A stretch of 64,000 nt of DNA from positions 31,100,061 through 31,164,060 of the forward strand of contig CM019217.1 in NCBI GenBank assembly GCA_009741485.1. Reading direction: 5' to 3'. Origin of the DNA: Malurus cyaneus samueli. Its lineage: Eukaryota > Chordata > Aves > Passeriformes > Maluridae. Positions 12,775-25,544 of the stretch are shown here, one piece after another. Made by a program: the position numbers and the translations under genes. Each line of letters begins with the position of its first letter. Position 1 is the stretch's first letter. The notes beneath the pieces are model-generated. The model saw only the letters and a list, made by a program, of their open reading frames with translations, was not told the DNA's origin and made no database searches.

Positions 12775-14036
12775 GTCAAGCAGATGAGGCAGAAGGCTGT
12801 CTTGGCTGGACAGGGATCTTGTCTTGGAATTAAGATGAAAAGGAAGATCTAAGCCCAATGGAAGCAAGATCAGGTGACATGGGAAGAATACAGAGATTCT
12901 GCTTGCCACTGTAGGGAGAAAATTCATGCAGCTAAATTTCAGCTGGAGTTGAGGCTGCCTAGAAATATGGGAGACAAGATAAAAAGCTTTTTCCAATATA
13001 TTAATGGCAAAAGGCAGTGGAAAAATAAGCTTTTTGATATGAGGCGGATCACCTCACGAACAGGGACAGGGACAAGGCAGAGGTCTTTAGCATACTCTTT
13101 AATGACTTGGACACGGGACTCAAAGGAATACTAAGTTTGCTGACAACATTAAATTGGGAGGAGCTGTCAACTTCCTCGTGGGCAGAGAGGCCCCATGGAG
13201 AAACCCCATCAAATCAGAGACAGGGGCAATCACCAATCATATGGAGTTTAACAAGGTCAGGTGCCAGATTCTGCACCTGGGGTGGGGCAAACCTGGTTGT
13301 GTGTGTACACACTGGAGATTGAAATGCTGGAGAGCAGAGCTGTGGAAAGGGACCTGGGGATCCCAGTCAGGGGCAAGTTGAACAGGAGTCAGCAGTGCCC
13401 GGGCATCCAGGAGGGCCAACCTTGTCCTGGGGGCATCAGGCACAGCATCGCCAGACAGGCAAGGGAGGGGATTGTCCCACTCTGCTCTGACCTGGGGCAG
13501 CCTCACCTCCAGTGCTGGGGGCAGCTTTGGGTGTCACAATATGAGAAGGATGTAAAAATATTACAGATTGTCCAAAAAAGGGCCATGGAAATGGTGAAGG
13601 GCCTTGAGGGGAAGCTGTGTGAGGAGTGGCTGAGGTCCCTTGTTCTGTTCAGCCTGGAAAAGAGAAAACTGAGGGGGAACCTCATTGCAGGCTTCAACAT
13701 CTTCTTGAGGGGAAACAGAGGGGCAGGTACAGATGTCTTTGCTCTGGTGACCAGTGACAGGACTTGGGGAAGTGGCCTGAAGCTGAGTCAGGTGAGGTTG
13801 ATGTTGGAGGTCTGGAAAGTTTTCACCAAGAGGGTGGTTGGGCAGTAGAACAGGATCACTAGGGAAGTGGTCACAGCACCAAATGTGACAGAGTTCAAAA
13901 GAAGCTTTTGGTCAATACTCTCAGGCACATGGTGTGATCCTTGGGACTGTCCTGTGAAGGGCCAGGAGCTGGACATGATGCTCCTGGTGGCTCCCTTCCA
14001 AGTAAGCATATTCCATGATTTTACAATTCTATGATT
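12775..14036 (+). mobile_element. CR1 LINE, 5'-truncated, with large internal deletion
   Basis: This CR1 copy starts in the linker of ORF2 before the reverse transcriptase and runs to the 3' end. Its last bases (ATTTTACAATTCTATGATTC, 14,017-14,036) match the ATTCTATGAT-type CR1 terminus. Translated pieces follow the CR1 ORF2 order: a WEEYRDS...CREKI linker segment, a KAEVF segment, then NDLDTGL, KFADN, KLGG, LHLGWG, AVERDLG, SQQC, the IARQAREGIVPL segment, VQKRAMEMVKGLE and LFSLEKRKLRG. The 3' untranslated part (about 13,750-14,036) resembles the GGAAGTGGTCACAGCACCAA and GCACATGGTGTGATCC segments of the same subfamily. The related copy at 51,081-51,711 shares long stretches, so both probably belong to one bird CR1 subfamily (CR1-J-like; the name is inferred). 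Confidence 0.92.
12800..13848 (+). pseudogene. Broken CR1 ORF2 (reverse transcriptase) remnant
   Basis: Intact ORF2 encodes an endonuclease followed by a reverse transcriptase. Here only the linker (about 12,850-13,030) and the C-terminal part of the polymerase survive. Between KAEVF (about 13,070-13,087) and the NDLDTG motif (about 13,100) the fingers and most of the palm are missing, an estimated 800 bp or so compared with the family. The active-site box that normally reads FADD reads FADN at 13,136-13,147, losing the second catalytic aspartate. Frames change at least twice, once just before KFADN (a few bases lost) and once near 13,315 after LHLGWG. The last 195-codon open frame (13,261-13,848) is the best-preserved piece, but no functional protein can be made. 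Confidence 0.85.
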
Positions 14037-17000
14037 CATGGAGAGAGGCTATGCTTGCTCTAGAAATTCTAGGTTTTACCTAGATCTTAGTCACAATCTT
14101 TTTTTTTATGGTGTATCCTAACTTTAAAAGTGAAGCAAGGAAAATCAGAAAAGCATATCTGAGCTATCAGCAGCAATTACAAAAGATACTGCTAAGACTA
14201 TCTGTCTATTACTACAGCTCTTTTTCTGAGAGTGTTGTTTATAAAAATAAAACTTCATTGTAGACTATCCCAATTCAAAAGAAGAAAAAAATACATGTCC
14301 AGATGGAAACGTTGAGATCAGATTCCTCAGTCTTATGTGCACCAAATAGGTCACTAGTTTTTACCCTGGGGTGTAGAATTTCTTTCCTCCTAGACTTCGT
14401 TCCTCAAAATAAATGCATTATAAAACTGTAACTGTTCTTCCTTGCCAAGGGATTTGGCATATTATATCACAATTAAAAAATGCAATAAACCCACGAGGCA
14501 ATAAAAATGCTGTAGAATCTTCTATAAACTAAGCTAACAAGCAATAAAACAAATCAAGTTTAAGTGTAAGAAAGGGTTTTTGCAGCCAATAGAGGAAGAA
14601 TTTTGTTGAAAAGTATATATAGTCATCTGCACATTCATACTGTTAAAATAGTAAATGTCCTTTAAAGGGCAGTACTGCTGTTTAATTCAGTGTTTGAGAT
14701 CAGCACATGTATTGGAAGGATTTTTGAACTGTAGGTAACCAATCCAGCTGCCCTTTGGCAGCAAAAATATCTCCAGATAAGTGCAATGATTTGTTTAGAA
14801 GCTGAACTGATTCTTTTCCTTAACACACCAGGAAACTCCTGCAACAGAGAGAAGAGATAAGGCTACATAAACAAATATTTTAATAATCCCATTTTAAAAA
14901 GAAAGCAGGTACACAAAAAGGTACACACTTCACTGTTCTTTTAAGCCAACAAAAATAAAAAAAAAATCTTCCCATTTAGAACATTTGTACCAAAGCTAAT
15001 ACTTCTGCTTCTTCACCTTTGTGAAATGAGAGAGATACATGTTGGCTGCCTTTTGCAGAGCTAGCATTACGTGGAAGAGGTAAAAAATGTCTGGATTTAG
15101 AAACACTTGTCACCAGCTTGAGGGTGGCTTTGGGCTGGGCTGAGCTGGCAGTGCCTCTGAACTTGAATCTGCTCCCTGACACGCTTCCAGTTCTCCAACC
15201 TCAAGCTGACTGCTGGCACCAGCAACCTGAGAATAGGCTACTGTGCACAAAGAGATGGAGAGGGACATAACATTTATTATTTGTTGTTGCCTGATGCTGC
15301 CCTTTTCAGCCTAGATGAAGTATATAACTGTGTGGCTCATTGTTTTGGACTAGAGTAGAAATAGTATGCAATTTCCAGCTCTTTCTCTTGTGCTTCCTTC
15401 CATATTAAAGGCTAATTGTTGCCTAAAGATACACAAACAATACCTAAAATTCAAATAAGGTTCACCATTAATACCCTATCTGTTTTTTGGGGTTTTTTTG
15501 AGTAAGTATTTTTAAAATACTGTCATTAATGACACTGAATAAGACCTGAAAACTCTTAACATTATATGAAAAGAAGGGAAACAAACACTTAAATTAGAAA
15601 ACACCTATGCTTAATTCAGAATATTCAATTTTATCATCCTAATATCATAGCTATACAATTTTTATGCTCCTTTTATGCTTTCTGAGCAGAGAGAACTCTG
15701 AAAGAGCTTTGTTTACCCCAGCTTAATTGGGTAGATGCCCAGTTCTTTAATGAGGGCACTGAGTGCTGTTTCTGCTGTCAGTTCTTTAAATCTGGAACAC
15801 CCCTGTGCAGCTCTCTTTGCCTTCAGAGACACAAACCTTCATTGTAAGTCAGCAACTGTCTACACTGGAGTATGAAATGCTGTTACGTTTAAAAGCTGAA
15901 AACTTTTGTAAGTAAACTCCTAACTTCCACCTAATAACAAAGAGAATCAATTTAGCTTTTTCTTTCCCACTTCTGTTGAAAATGAAAATATGCTGAGAAT
16001 ACGTGCTTTGTCAGAAAATGCCATAGAAACTCCTACTAGGGCAAGACTCTGGGCAAAGGCCTGCTTTCCTCACTGTCAGTGAGCCCATAATTGGATGAAA
16101 ACTAAGCTTTGAATAAACAATCTCCAAATCAGCAGAAATAGCTCTGAGATGCTCTGATTTTTATTCTAGATTATGGAGAAGTTCTACTATGTATCCATCC
16201 TGTCAAGCAAAGCCAGCCTCAGTCCCAACAGCATGGCACGGTGCTATTATTTGTTTTTGGGTCTCTGCATGTGTATTCTGCAATGTACTCACAGGTATAG
16301 CTGTGCATATATTACCTTACCATCAATCATATTTCTAAGATCCATGATCATGTACAGCTATCAGCCAGAGATGAGCTCATCTAGCTACACTAGCAGATGC
16401 CAACATATTAAGAATTACGTGATCATGATGGCAATCTTGTATTTTCAATCACAGGGATACTTGTCACATCCTGTGCTGTCTGTCTTTTTCAAGTAGACTT
16501 GCAAATGTGATGAGGAAAAGAGCAGAGTGTTGAGTCTGAGCAGTCTTGATAAAAAGTGCAACTTAATTTTTCAATTATTTTTTAAATTCTGTGTCTTCAG
16601 CAGTTTGGTATGCAATCCTAAAATACAAAATTGGCAGTATTGAAAGATAGCCTTGGTTCTATGTCTTCAGGAGCTCAAGGGCATTTTTCTGACATGATCA
16701 AGGGATAGGTAGACAAGCAAATTTCCCTCATGTACAGAACTGTGCAAATTAACTCATGCCAGACACTGTCATTTCTGTGTATGCAGTTCTACCCATATAT
16801 AAACATAAAATGCTCCCAGGTAACAGACCAGGTAGAAACAGAACTAAGAATCCTCATATTTATCATACAGGTTGAGCTAAACAAGCTAGCACTGAAACTT
16901 TCTAATTCATCTGCTTTTGCCCCTCTGATGCTTCTTTGAGATATATGAATGCCTTCAATTTAGTGGCTAACTTTGTGAAAAGCAGAATACAGATGCCTAA

Positions 17001-17141
17001 AGGCTCTCTGAGTTTGAAATTTAACTGATAAATCAGGGCACTGGGTCTATTTTGAGCAGAGATTAATTGTTTCTGATTTTTTTTTTTTTATTTAGGTTTT
17101 AAGAAATTACGCTAACTGCACTCTCAGCTGCTGAAGACCTC
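14037..17141. other. Unique AT-rich non-coding DNA
   Basis: I see no gene or clear repeat. A minus-strand open frame at 14,976-15,182 and a plus-strand one at 16,173-16,496 have no recognisable domain. Simple T-rich tracts occur near 14,098, 15,483 and 17,080. Confidence 0.55.
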
Positions 17142-17298
17142 TGTCATAGTTTAACCACAGCTACCAATAAAGGACCACATGGCTGCTCCCTCCCCAGCCC
17201 CTCCAACTCCCAAAATGTAAAATATGGAGGAGAATCAGAAAAAGGTCAAATCAATGGGTTGAGATAAAAGCTTTTTAATAGTTGAAACAAAGTAAAAT
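17142..17298 (-). mobile_element. ERVL-type LTR remnant, 3' part only
   Basis: Read on the plus strand, this begins TGTCATAGTTTAACCACAGC and continues through GGACCACATGGCTGCTCCCT, GGAGAATCAGAAAAAGGT, TGGGTTGAGATAAAAG and TTTTTAATAG. That is the reverse complement of the 3' end of the LTR type seen complete at 43,668-44,287, with the CA end at 17,142. The remnant is interrupted or replaced by the (ACT)n tract at 17,299-17,357, and nothing of the upstream LTR is recognised beyond it. The copy is diverged and incomplete. Confidence 0.8.
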
Positions 17299-17319
17299 AC
17301 TACTATACTACTACTACTA

Positions 17320-17357
<38 letters not shown>
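17299..17357. repeat. (ACT)n trinucleotide microsatellite
   Basis: About 19 ACT/CTA units run from 17,299 to 17,357 with a few interruptions (TATACTA, ACACT) near the left end and a pure run on the right. The tract begins exactly where the LTR remnant reaches its own ATTACTATTATC-like segment (compare about 44,092-44,106 in the complete LTR), so it probably expanded from that seed. Confidence 0.95.
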
Positions 17358-17942
17358 AAGACTTTTGCCCAAAGAACACTATAAAATTCAGACAAATATA
17401 AAATATTTCAGCCAGAAACTTAAGAAGAATTCATTGCTTCCTGAATGGGATAAGGGAGTATGTTTCTGGACTGTAAATTGTTGCTATTACTTGTTTTTCT
17501 TCTGCTTATAGTGAACATGTTTTAATTTCACCTCACCATTTGGAAGAAGGTTGCCAAAATTATGAACGAATCTGACCCAAAAGACACTGAGATAGAACCT
17601 TGAAAAAAAAAAAAAATTCCACTGAACAGCAAGAACTTTTCATATTCTGGGCTTGCATTTCAAACCACTTGGCAGATTTAAATTATTATATCTAAGCAAT
17701 TGTATGGAAAATGTATCAGATTTTCTACCTCTCCTTTTCTTGATTCCATTCTAAGGACGTTTCACCTATTTCAAACAGAAATGGCATGTCAACTGGGTTA
17801 TGAGAAGATAATACCACAGAATTAATACATGGGTTAGAGCAATGTCAATGGAGCACAATACACTTATGTGTTTACATTACTGAGTGTCAAAACTGGCTGA
17901 AAAATAAAGTATTCTCAGAGCTTCTTCCCACCCCACCAAAAA

Positions 17943-17973
<31 letters not shown>

Positions 17974-20900
17974 CCAAAACCTATTTGATTTTGGGCTGTT
18001 TTCCATTTATTTATGGTGCAACCTTTCTGCAAAAAGACACAGCTTCTGGTTTACAAAGAACCACCCCCTCTCAAGCTGTGAGATGCATTGAATTTGGGAG
18101 AGTATCACAGGAGCAAACACTATATATTTATTGTCCTCTGTTCAGCACTAATTTAAGTGTATCTTTACTGTCATCTAGTACAGCTATTCTTACATTCTTA
18201 AGAGTGACAGAACAAGCAATAGATGTACAAAAAGAACAGAAAAAACTGTTCAGAAAAATAAAAAGTATAGCAATTACCAATGAAGAGAATGGAGAAGGGA
18301 AAGTAACAAGGGAAATGCATTAGTGAGTCAGATACTGAGGAAAACATCTTAAGGAAGAATAGATTAATTCATTGTACTCTTGAAGGAAGCATAAGTAAAG
18401 ATAAGGAGTTAGATTTAGTAGTAAGAACTGTGTGAAGATGAAGAGATTACAGGACATTGGGGAAAGAAAAGACAAGTCAGGGAAGTTTGACCAGCACAAG
18501 AAAAGGAGATCAGAAGGATGTGCATTAAGAAATTGCTCACATCAAAACACCTAAGATCTTAGTCTTAGGAGACAGATAAAGACTTGGTTGGAATGAAGAC
18601 ATGAATAACTAGGACTGTAAATTGTATTCTTTTGCTATTCTCATATTTTGAGTAACCTTTCATAATAAAAAAGAAATGATAGACTTCACTTTTTAATAGA
18701 GGGCATTGTGATTTGCTCATCCATACGCTTAGGGTAATGAATGAAATTGTAATATAGGAACAATAAAATCTCTTGCTTTTGCAACATTTTCTTTAACCCA
18801 GTGGGGTTAATAAAATACAATATCTTTTTCTCCTTTAAGGTATAACTAAGGGAACTGGAATAAATTTTCTTTTTCCCAGTATCCCAATTTCTTTCAGGAA
18901 CAATCAAAATTAAGAAATGACAGCCCAAAACACAGTGATTAAACAGCATCTCATTTCTCTATACAGTCTCTGCAGTGATGGATGACTGTAATACGTGGGA
19001 GACTCTAGTATAAGATCTCAGATCTAGAAATAGAACTGTATTGTACATACTGAATCTTGGTCACATTATCTAAAATACTTGAGCACATTCAATAACATTT
19101 TTCATGCCTTTATGCTCTTGAAGCTGCTGCATGAGAGTATTTGTTTCCTGATACCACCATGGTCTCAATTAATAATTCTCTTAAGTTCTTAGTGGTTTTC
19201 ATTTGGTGGGTTTTTAATTATTTTTTTAATTATTTGTGGTTTTGTTGTTGTTGATGTTATTGGTTGGTTTGGTTTTTAGTTTTCTTATGTTTTGGTTGTT
19301 TGTTTATTTCACTAAGGCCAAAAGGAGCTCTGTTGAACAGTGCTTTCATTTTTTCCTGAGACTGAAACTCTCTTAAGCTTCAAGGTGGTAAGAGACAAAT
19401 CTTCCTGGATTTTGTGTACTTAATTTGTGTATTTAATTGTGAAAAAAATATCTTTGGCATTTATATAGGCTGTATATAGTAATATCCTCAATCTTTAACT
19501 GATCATGAAAAATAAGTTATTATCCAAGTTTTTTTGGGTTTTTTTTCATTTTTTTTTCCATGGACTTTGATACTTACAAATTTCTATTAATTGCAGGATG
19601 CAGTTCTAGATTTCTAAAAAATTGCCTGTAAATAATAATATCAAATTCAGGTATTTTCCTCTAGATATATTTCAAGCTTTCTTTTCCCTAGTGGATCATC
19701 TCTATTTTCTTGTTTATTTAGTAGACTAGTATAGAAATAGAAATTTAATTTTGTTTTCACATAAGGTCGCTCTTCTCACTTGTTTCTAGTTTACTCCAAA
19801 TCTACTCAAGATGTTTTCATGAATATGGTGCCAAGTAAGTTTTGAAATCTCACTATTTTAATACACAAAATCAGTACTAAAAGTCCCTAGAAGTATCTCG
19901 TGATTTTTTGAAATAATCTCTCACCTGTAGGCAGCTGATTGAAACGGTCTTAGCATCCTAGCCAGATATGCAAAGTATAGAACCAGCTATCTTTTGGTTA
20001 GGAAGAAGCTGGCTCTAAAGACTCGTTCTATATTCCTAATTGCAATTTCTCTAATTGTTTTTGTTACTGTGTGTAATGCTATGTGAATGCTGTATTTTAT
20101 TAACATACAGAACTACAAAAGCTGCAAGAGTAACTTCGTGCACCTACTGTCGCATCCTTGCTATCTTCATTTTACCAAGGCACATTGTTCTCCTGAACCA
20201 TGCTTCAGCATTTTAGAGAGTTCCCTTGACTCCTGTCTGACATGCTGCCACACTTTGTGTTAATTACAGTGAAAGGTCTGCTGGGCCTTTTGGGGCACTC
20301 CTGTATACAGCACAGTCAACACGTTTGAAAAGCTTGAAAAGCTCATATATTATAAATAGTTTGGTTAATTGTTCCAATTCCCTTTTTATCATTATATAGC
20401 CTTACATACTGAACTATATGATCCACTTAAACATATTTACCAGATGTGTCATTTACTAGGAAAATCCAGGAAAAAAACGATGATGCTCAAATATCTTACT
20501 ATACCTTACAAAGAACATTGAAACAGGGATCCTTCAGGGTTTCTGAAAACAGCAACCAGCCCAGATCCTGTCCTGATTTTTGCAGTATCTCCAGTCTCTG
20601 AGGAATAATCAGTTCCCTTCAGAATGGATAATATTTAATACCAGAAAGTTTGAAGCCAAGCAAAGAAACATTAATAAGGTGAAAAAAGAATAAAACAAAT
20701 AAGCAAGAACCTTGCAGCAGAATCACATTTTTCTCATGAGACTAAAATACGTCTTTCAGTATGTCTGCAATAATGCTTTCAAAAATTCAGTCTACTGTAT
20801 CATAATTGCACAAATTAGTCCTTGAGAAAGGATAAAATTTACCTTGAAGCTAAATACCACGTACAGGACATTATGAGACACAGTAAAGTACTAATTGCAT

Positions 20901-23900
20901 GTAGAAATCTAACTAAAATGATCTAAGAAAATGTTATATAAATTCAGAACTTTACTGTAATAATGTATTTTTTTAAACAAAAATTAAAGAAGCTGCATCA
21001 GTCACAGATAATTTGCAATATATATTTTGTTTCTGGAAGAGACAGAAAGCTAGTCTGGTAAGTCATCGAGAATGTAGTCTCATCGATTAATTGGAATAAT
21101 TAACATTTAAAAGATAAATATTTATTGGAACAGGTATGTTCAAAATCTGGCTGTTATTTCTTGAAATGTAAATTAAAACACCCAAACATATACTAATGTT
21201 CAGAGTGGAACTGAAGGTCACAGGTCTATAAATCACAAGATTTCTCAGAAAGAGAGATTGTAGAGGCCAAAAGTGTTTTCAGATCCATACTTCACCATTA
21301 GCCAAAGGAAATATTCAGCACATAATTTTAGGACATTTATTTCATATGACCAAATTGATATAAACTATAGGAACATATTTCAGCCCTTCATTTTCCACTT
21401 CAAAGTCACCTTCTCTCCCATAAACCTTTTAGAAAGTTTGTAGAAGCTGAGATGAAGGAAGCTGAATATACATAGCTTAGAAAATTCTGCACTTATTTTG
21501 TCAGGTCTGTGTTCTTATATTGCAAATACGCCCAACAGAATCAGACTCTGAACACCCAAGCAGTTCAAAATACTCCTGAGCAATGTGAAATACTTCTTTC
21601 ATAAAAATTAGATGTTAAACTCCAAGAGCATGCTGCCAGCAGATTCTACATGGCAGAAGAGTTTGGTTAGATATTTCTAAATATAAAGAACCATATGAAT
21701 TGTCTTCTGTGTGCCAAGGACATTTTCCAGATTCATAAAACTTGAAGTGAAAACAGCAAATATTATATGTAGTGCAATTATTTTTGTATATAAAAGGATT
21801 GTACATTTTTAATTTCCTATTTAGGAAGTAAACCTTCACTTACCAACCAACATACAACCCTGCTAAAAAATCTGGGAGGAAGAAGCTCATTTAGGTAACA
21901 TTTTGTTCTGTGTTAACCCGCCATTGAAATTAAATCCTGATCATGCACTTCTGGTAAGGATGAAACAGCTGAAGTTGAAAAGGGTAAGGTACCTTTTCTG
22001 GACAGTATTGTGTGATAATGTGGTTAAGACCTTCTCATCTTAACACATTCATAAAACAGATCCATATTGTGCCAAGCAGGTCATGTCTTATTAAATGATA
22101 CCTGAAAGAAACAGCATGCATAGGAATTAACCTTCAGCACTGGGATGCCAGAAATGCTGTTCTCACACATACTGTTTAATTAGATATCATACACTCACCA
22201 AAGTGTTGTCACTCTCTCAGGTCTGATGTATTAATCACTTCTTAAAGCTGGGTTAATTCAAGTGGCTATGGTATAACTCAAGCTCTCTGGCCTGTGCTGA
22301 TACTCCCCCATGAATGGGAGGGCTCTGTTGGTTTTGCAGGAAGCTGCTGCAATTATTTTCATAATTCATTGCTTTGACCATTTTATTAGTGTGTGAACAT
22401 CTCTCTGCTGGCTCCCACTCTTTTATCACATTGAGTATGAAACTACCCAATTTCACTCTCAGTGATTCTCATAGCAATCTTAACTATTTCCTCTCATTCA
22501 GTTCATAAAGGCTGACTTGTTTCTGAATGACTTCATGTTTCAACCATTCTCAAACTTTTCACAGTTCCTCAAAGAAATTTTTTGCTTTGTTATGCTGATC
22601 CCCATATGGAGATACAGCATAAAAATATGTGGAAACCTTTATCTCCCTCACTTCTCTCAAATACCTTCTCAAAATCATGACATATTTAATAAATTCAGCA
22701 GCCATGCATCTTCTGCTAATCGTGTAAACAATATTCTTAAATTATTTCCCTTATTCTTGATAGCCTGCCCTCATAAAATCTTGTGTACAAACCATACACT
22801 CATTCAGGCAGGAACTGTCATATTTTCCTGTGTTTGTAAATTTTGGGCTGTCTTTAACTCACATAAGCATTAGTAAATGCTGAAGAATTAACAGACAAAA
22901 CTTTTTCTATTACAGAGTTAGGTTGTAAGAGGGGATGGTGAATGGGGGTGTAAGACAAGGAAAATCTCTCAGAATTATTTACCTTTCAAAAAAAATAATA
23001 AATATCCTGTCATTTTAGAGGTCAATGTTATCAGTAACACTGACATTAAAAAGTCCCAAAGAAAAGATATTGAAATATAAAAAGTCTTTTATAGGAGCTA
23101 AAATTCAAACTGACTTGAAATAACCACTCCCGGGAATTTAATGTCAATGTCATTTGAGTCAGGTCTTACCTTTTAAATTACTAGAAAGATAATAAGGTCT
23201 GAAATACTTAGAATGTAATGAAGCATTTAAAGTAATCAAGCAATCATTCTATAATGATGGGGGTTTGCTCACAAAACCAGATCCTGACAGGCTACAAGTA
23301 CCTGAAAGGAAGAGCAGGAGCAGAGGTCTTAGTTTAGGAAGCATTATGAATTACAACAGTTATTTAAATTATATTTTAATTGTCTTTTAGGTGCATATGC
23401 ATACAGGTATGTTAATTTAGATTATAGAATATTTTGAGACATGCAGGAGTATGTACACTTTGTATAACTAAAAGAGTCAAAAATAATCTAAGCTACATTT
23501 TTCAGTCAGCTAAGAAAGGATACCAAACATATTTTTTTCATCTAGACAATTTTTCTCCTCCTCTTCTTTCCACCTGGTTCTACATCTTTTCAGACTTCAT
23601 CCTTGCTTGCATGTATTACATCTATCTGCTAAGTACTGATGTATCTTATTTTATTATAATTGTATATTAAGGTTGGTCAGATGTTGAATAGTTGCATCTC
23701 TTTACTAAAGTAGTAAGGTAAAGTTTCTCTTCTTTTTTTTTTACTTTTTTTTTTTCCCTGTAATTGAAAAGTAAACAAATATAGAAACAATATGAGAAAT
23801 TATTTTTATAGAATGATTTATTCATGGAAGAACAACATTCCTTGTTCTTGCAAGAGATTACCAAGGTATGCAATGATAGTTTTTCAGAGGTTTCATTAAA

Positions 23901-25510
23901 TATTAAATTTCAAGTCCTTTTTTCTTTGATAAAGTACAGATATAGCCACAGATTCACATGATTTGATGAAGCGTGGAGTTTTTGATTCAACAACTGATCA
24001 AATTCAGAAGCAAGCTAGAAAGAGAATTCTTAGAGTGAATCCTCTAAGATCCTTACAGTAGTAGCTGTAAACCCCTTGCAGTTAAGTATAACACATTTCA
24101 GTTTAGAAATACATTTAATGTCCTCATATTTACTCCTGTTTTTAAGTGCTTGGCATTTATTGATGCACTTCAGCACTCTTTAAATGCTATCCCAAAGCTG
24201 AGCCCACATGAACCCTCTGCTCTGGAAAACCCCTTCAGTACCAGAGAGTTCAGAACTGCGAGCACACCTGAAACACCAGCTGAAAATCAGCACCTTGTTG
24301 CAGCAAACTTCCTTTGTGAGTTATTTTGTGGAGACAGAATTAAGTCAGTTTAATGACAGATTTCTTGAAGATTTATTTCAAGGATAGTTGACTGATAGTA
24401 TACCATTTTCCACTTAGTGACATTCTAATGCAAAAAGTGGAAAAAATTAAATTGCTAGGTGACAATGACATACTTACTAGAGCTCTAAAAAAATGGGAAC
24501 ACTGCACAAAATTTCTATTTCCTCTGTTACTCATAATTGGTATTTGCAGAAGGACAAAAGATGAAAATGCAGAAAGTACTATTGCATGCATTTTTTTAAA
24601 TGAAGTTCTGTTTGAGGGGAATAAGATGAAAAATGGTTTACATTACTAGGAGGGATGGCAGGGATGCCAAAAAAGCAGGCTATGTGTGCTACCACCAGTA
24701 ACACAGAGCTGGTGAAAAGCAACCTGGTGAAAAGGGCAAGCCATCAGCCTAGATATTTCCTTGCTTAAGAGAGTGTTCAGTGGAGAGAAACATAAATTCT
24801 TTGGAGTTATCTAACTAAGAAATTTATGATGTCAGAAAATTGAATAGTTTCTCTTGAGATAAATTGCCCTGGAACTTAAAAGGGCTCCTTTGGAAAAGTA
24901 TTATTACCACATTGCCTAAAGAAAGTAAGCATATATACTGAGTATTTCAAGTCATAAAGAACACGTTCAAACATTTTTCTTGAAAAATATTGAGTATGGT
25001 TATCTTTGGGTCAATCTACTTCTGTTCTTAAAAGAAGGAAGGATTATTACCAATGGGATTTGTCCATAACTTAGATAGTAATTCATAAAACAGGTCAGGA
25101 TACTGTCTAAAGAACAGATCAGTAGCCTCAATATTAAGAGATTGCTGTGATTAATTAAAGAAAAACACATTACTAACCTTATCAAAATTGGAGAAAGGTT
25201 CACATAGCTTTTACCTCAGTGTGAGAGCTTAATGTTTTGCAAAAGGAAAAGATGAAGTATGAAATGAAAGGAAAATGTCTGAAGCATTCTTTGTGTAGCA
25301 ATAGTCCTTTGCCTTTATGGAAATTTCTGTGACTTTATTTGCCTGCAAATGTAACAATTATCAAACTCAAAAGCAGCAGAATAGAAGTAGTTACATATTC
25401 CATTTAAGCAAGAGCACAGAGGGCTAGACAGGAGCAATTTACAGAAAAGAACACTATTTGCCTTGTTCATTGCTTGCAAAATGCCAGGAGGGTTTCAAAG
25501 TAATAGCATT

Positions 25511-25514
<4 letters not shown>
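17358..25514. other. Unique AT-rich non-coding DNA with low-complexity tracts
   Basis: About 8 kb with no recognised gene. Low-complexity features are a poly(A) tract at 17,938-17,973, a T/G-rich tract around 19,196-19,310, and T-rich stretches at 19,530-19,560 and 23,730-23,760. Open frames reach only about 118 codons and show no known domain. Confidence 0.55.
17938..17973. repeat. Poly(A) tract
   Basis: 24 A, one G, then 11 A. It could be the tail of an old retroposed sequence, but nothing upstream is recognised as one and no flanking duplication was found. Confidence 0.9.

Positions 25515-25542
<28 letters not shown>
25515..25542. repeat. Poly(A) tract of 28 A
   Basis: This is an uninterrupted A run directly after TTTATT. 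The preceding sequence resembles no known mobile element, so it may be a simple homopolymer or the tail of an unrecognised retrocopy. Confidence 0.9.

Positions 25543-25544
<2 letters not shown>

Noticed and set aside
17281..17360. CRISPR-like or other functional repeat array
   Set aside because: It is a simple trinucleotide microsatellite with no spacers, in eukaryotic DNA.
25440..25542. Processed pseudogene with a 28-A tail
   Set aside because: The sequence upstream of the A run has no recognisable coding content, and no flanking direct repeat was found.
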